Assembly: GCA_015489555.1 (NCBI GenBank)
Contig: WFZN01000011.1
Span: 1 to 7,290 of the forward strand
DNA from: Candidatus Dojkabacteria bacterium
GTDB lineage: Bacteria; Patescibacteriota; Dojkabacteria; GCA-002793355
Length of the DNA stretch: 7,290 nucleotides
Direction of reading: 5' to 3'
Shown here: positions 5,353-7,290 of the stretch, piece after piece
How positions within the stretch are numbered: the first letter of the stretch is position 1
Layout: every line of letters begins with the position of its first letter
Program-made: the position numbers and the translations under genes
Notes under the pieces: generated by a model
What the model saw: the letters and a program-made list of their open reading frames with translations, nothing else
Database searches by the model: none
Told to the model about the DNA's origin: nothing

Positions 5353-7179
5353 CTATTCCTTTCTAAACCTTGCATACAACCTTTTTACCCCCCCTCCAAG
5401 ATTTTCGTATTTGTAAATTTCAATTGGGGGTATCTCCTTGGTATTTTTAACGTGAGGACCTCCACAGAATTCGCGGCTTATGGCGTCTTCTAAAGTGTGT
5501 CCAATGTAGTAAACCTTTACCTTTTCTGGGTATTCTTCACCGGGGATGTATTTTGCGATTTTTTTAGCTTCTTCTTTATTTAGTATTACAAAATTTACAG
5601 GTAGTCCTTCTTTTATGCGTTCGTTTACCCAATCTCCAAGTTTTTTAATCTCTTCTTTGGTAAGATCACGATGTAAAGGAAAGTCAAAACGTAAACGTTC
5701 GTTTGTTATATTGCTACCTTTTTGGTGTATATTTGGATCAATTAAAGTATAAAGTGCTGCGTGTAAAAGGTGGGTTGCTGTATGGTACCGTATGGTGGTT
5801 TCTGTATGTTCTGCAAGCCCCCCTTTAAATTTTTTCTCTGCCCCTTTTCGGGAGATTTCTTGGTGTTTTTCAAATAGTTTTTTATAAGCCTCCTGATACG
5901 CTTTTTTGTCAAATTTAATATTTTGATGCTCAAGCTCTTCTTCAAACATTTCAGGGGGAAACCCTAAGCTTTGGTAAAGATTAAAGGCGTATTTGGCAAG
6001 CTCTTCAGTATTAGCTTTTTTACCAGCTAAGCGGGTTGCAAGCTGTTCAACCTTTGGTAGCACTTTACGAAGCACGTTGTTAAAACGTTTTTCTTCTTCG
6101 GTAAAGATCTCTTCAATCTGTTTTTGTTTTTCTCGCCACCATGGGTATAACCATTCAAGCATGGTAATTGTGGGTTCCACAAGTTGTGTAACAATGTTAC
6201 TTTTTGCACCAAGTTTGTGGGCAAATCTAAACATTCTTCTTAATAGCCGGCGTAATACATAACCTTGTTCTTTGTTGCTAGGGATTACGCCATCCATTCC
6301 AATAATCACACTTGCGCGCATATGGTCAGCAATTATTCTAAATTCTTTTTTGTGGCTTTCGTAGGGTTTGTTGGTAAGTTTTTCAATGGCACGGATCACG
6401 GGTTCAAACATATCGGTTAAAAAGATATCTTGTTTACCTTGTACAACCATTGCAATGCGTTCCAGCCCACCGCCAAAGTCTACGTTTTTCTGGGGGAGTT
6501 CTTCCCAACCGGTTTTGGTTTTTACATATTGCATAAATACGCTGTTGCCTATTTCTAAAAAGTGGTCTTCGGCAGTTTCGGGGTTTTCACCAGGTTTCGG
6601 CGGGCGGTCAAGTAGCCAATAAAATATTTCACTGTCAGGGCCACCGGGTTCCCCTATGGCATCACCGCGTTGCCACCAGTTTGATTCTCTGCCAAATTCA
6701 AATGTGCGTTCTCCAAGTTTGGCATCTATTCCGTATTTTTTAAAGATTCTTTTAAGGATTTCTATGGATTCTTCATCTCGGGGAACAAAAGCATCGCCCT
6801 TAAATACGGTAGCATATAAGCGGTTGGGGTCAAGTCTTAATACTTCTACAAAAAATTCGTATATCCAGGTAAGTTGTTCTTTTTTAAAGTAGTCTCCTAG
6901 GCTCCAGTTTCCTATCATATGAAAGGCTGTAGTGTGGCGAATGTCCTGGCCTACTTCTTCCATATCTTCAAAGCGTATAGAGCGTTGCACGTTTGTAAGG
7001 CGTTTACCTAGGGGGTGGGGTTCCCCCATAAGATAGGGTACTAATGGAAACATTCCAGAGTTTACAAAAAGCAGGGTAGAGTCTTCTTTTGGTACTACGC
7101 TAACGTTAGGAATTTGTTTGTGGCCGTATTTGGCAAAGTGACCAAAATATTTCTGCAGAATCTGTTGCGCGGAGAGCAT
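5353..7179 (-). CDS. alaS: Alanyl-tRNA synthetase, short form without C-Ala domain
   Basis: This enzyme charges tRNA-Ala with alanine in the cytoplasm, via alanyl-adenylate, and hydrolyses mischarged Ser or Gly. The class II catalytic domain (about residues 1-245) shows TLLFVNSGMF, the motif 2 region RHTTAFHMIGNWSLGDYFKK (81-100), an EPGGPDSEIFYW segment (177-188) and motif 3 GGGLERIAMV (236-245). A helical tRNA-binding middle follows. The editing domain has HTATH (466-470) and CGGPH (572-576), so the His466, His470, Cys572, His576 zinc-type set is complete. The protein stops soon after, at residue 608. Typical bacterial AlaRS is about 870 residues and adds the C-Ala oligomerisation and tRNA-elbow domain, absent here. 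The end is a clean TAG with an ordinary final segment (GGGVKRLYARF), so this looks natural rather than truncated; similarly short AlaRS occur in CPR bacteria as far as I recall. The ATG at 7177-7179 lies five bases from a TATAAT. It converges with the AlkD-like gene. Confidence 0.97.
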   Translation of the reverse strand: MLSAQQILQKYFGHFAKYGHKQIPNVSVVPKEDSTLLFVNSGMFPLVPYLMGEPHPLGKRLTNVQRSIRFEDMEEVGQDIRHTTAFHMIGNWSLGDYFKKEQLTWIYEFFVEVLRLDPNRLYATVFKGDAFVPRDEESIEILKRIFKKYGIDAKLGERTFEFGRESNWWQRGDAIGEPGGPDSEIFYWLLDRPPKPGENPETAEDHFLEIGNSVFMQYVKTKTGWEELPQKNVDFGGGLERIAMVVQGKQDIFLTDMFEPVIRAIEKLTNKPYESHKKEFRIIADHMRASVIIGMDGVIPSNKEQGYVLRRLLRRMFRFAHKLGAKSNIVTQLVEPTITMLEWLYPWWREKQKQIEEIFTEEEKRFNNVLRKVLPKVEQLATRLAGKKANTEELAKYAFNLYQSLGFPPEMFEEELEHQNIKFDKKAYQEAYKKLFEKHQEISRKGAEKKFKGGLAEHTETTIRYHTATHLLHAALYTLIDPNIHQKGSNITNERLRFDFPLHRDLTKEEIKKLGDWVNERIKEGLPVNFVILNKEEAKKIAKYIPGEEYPEKVKVYYIGHTLEDAISREFCGGPHVKNTKEIPPIEIYKYENLGGGVKRLYARFRKE

Positions 7180-7184
7180 AAGGA

Positions 7185-7190
7185 ATTATA
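7185..7190 (-). promoter_or_regulatory. TATAAT -10 box, leaderless-type promoter of alaS
   Basis: On the minus strand a perfect TATAAT is followed by five bases (tcctt) and then the alaS ATG, so the transcript could start at or beside the start codon. I find no good -35 hexamer at 16-18 bases further upstream. No Shine-Dalgarno site is possible between the box and the ATG. The remaining 100 bases to the window edge show no gene that I can support. Confidence 0.6.
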
Positions 7191-7290
7191 GCGTACAAGG
7201 GTTGGTCATGGGCGGAAGATTTGGATGTGGTAAAGACAGTGGGAATGGAATATAGTTGAGTTTGCCCAGGCACATAAATTGATGTAGTAA

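Noticed and set aside
5742..6892. Several 65-90 codon frames overlapping alaS on both strands
   Set aside because: All lie within the well-supported alaS coding region and have no independent evidence.
7190..7290. Short open frames on both strands at the right edge (minus-strand frame ending at the TAA within the alaS -10 region; plus-strand frame ending near 7259)
   Set aside because: Each is under 35 codons with no recognisable content, and one overlaps the alaS promoter. They may be gene ends but cannot be supported.

Overview
The window looks like a chromosomal piece of a low-GC, small-genome bacterium, most likely a Patescibacteria/CPR member (Microgenomates or Katanobacteria-like). This is an inference. 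It rests on an alanyl-tRNA synthetase of only 608 residues with no C-terminal C-Ala domain, a large GT-C-like membrane protein of a style common in that group, and promoters placed immediately against start codons. All intact genes read cleanly in the standard bacterial code.

Layout. At the left edge (3-1649, +) is the 3' part of a multi-pass membrane protein whose reading frame enters from outside the window. A perfect TATAAT box lies just after its stop codon and serves an unrecognised, tryptophan-rich soluble protein (1665-2945, +). Next is a membrane-anchored SIMPL/DUF541 protein (3111-3851, +) with a near-consensus promoter whose predicted start of transcription is its own ATG. Then comes an unrecognised, GC-richer locus (3990-4546, +) split over two reading frames, the second ending in a likely transmembrane helix. 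A 145-base gap follows, holding two hairpins in tandem and two candidate promoters. It leads to an AlkD-like DNA glycosylase gene (4692-5258, +) interrupted by one in-frame TGA between its catalytic Asp and Arg. An inverted repeat with a T-run closes that gene. Convergent to it on the minus strand is alaS (7179-5353), again with TATAAT tight against its ATG.

How the genes relate. I see no operon with a common pathway: most genes appear to have their own promoter, and the neighbours belong to different processes (envelope, unknown, DNA repair, translation). The recurrent theme is transcriptional. In four of the five promoter-to-start junctions examined, only 5 or 6 bases separate the -10 box from the ATG, as expected for leaderless mRNAs. 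The two unrecognised loci (1665-2945 and 3990-4546) are visibly richer in G+C than the membrane-protein and AlkD-like genes, and two adjacent loci (split ORF and AlkD-like gene) both carry single lesions. That suggests an accessory or decaying segment, or local sequence errors. I did not find a CRISPR array, IS element, tRNA or rRNA, and no clear novel multi-gene system.
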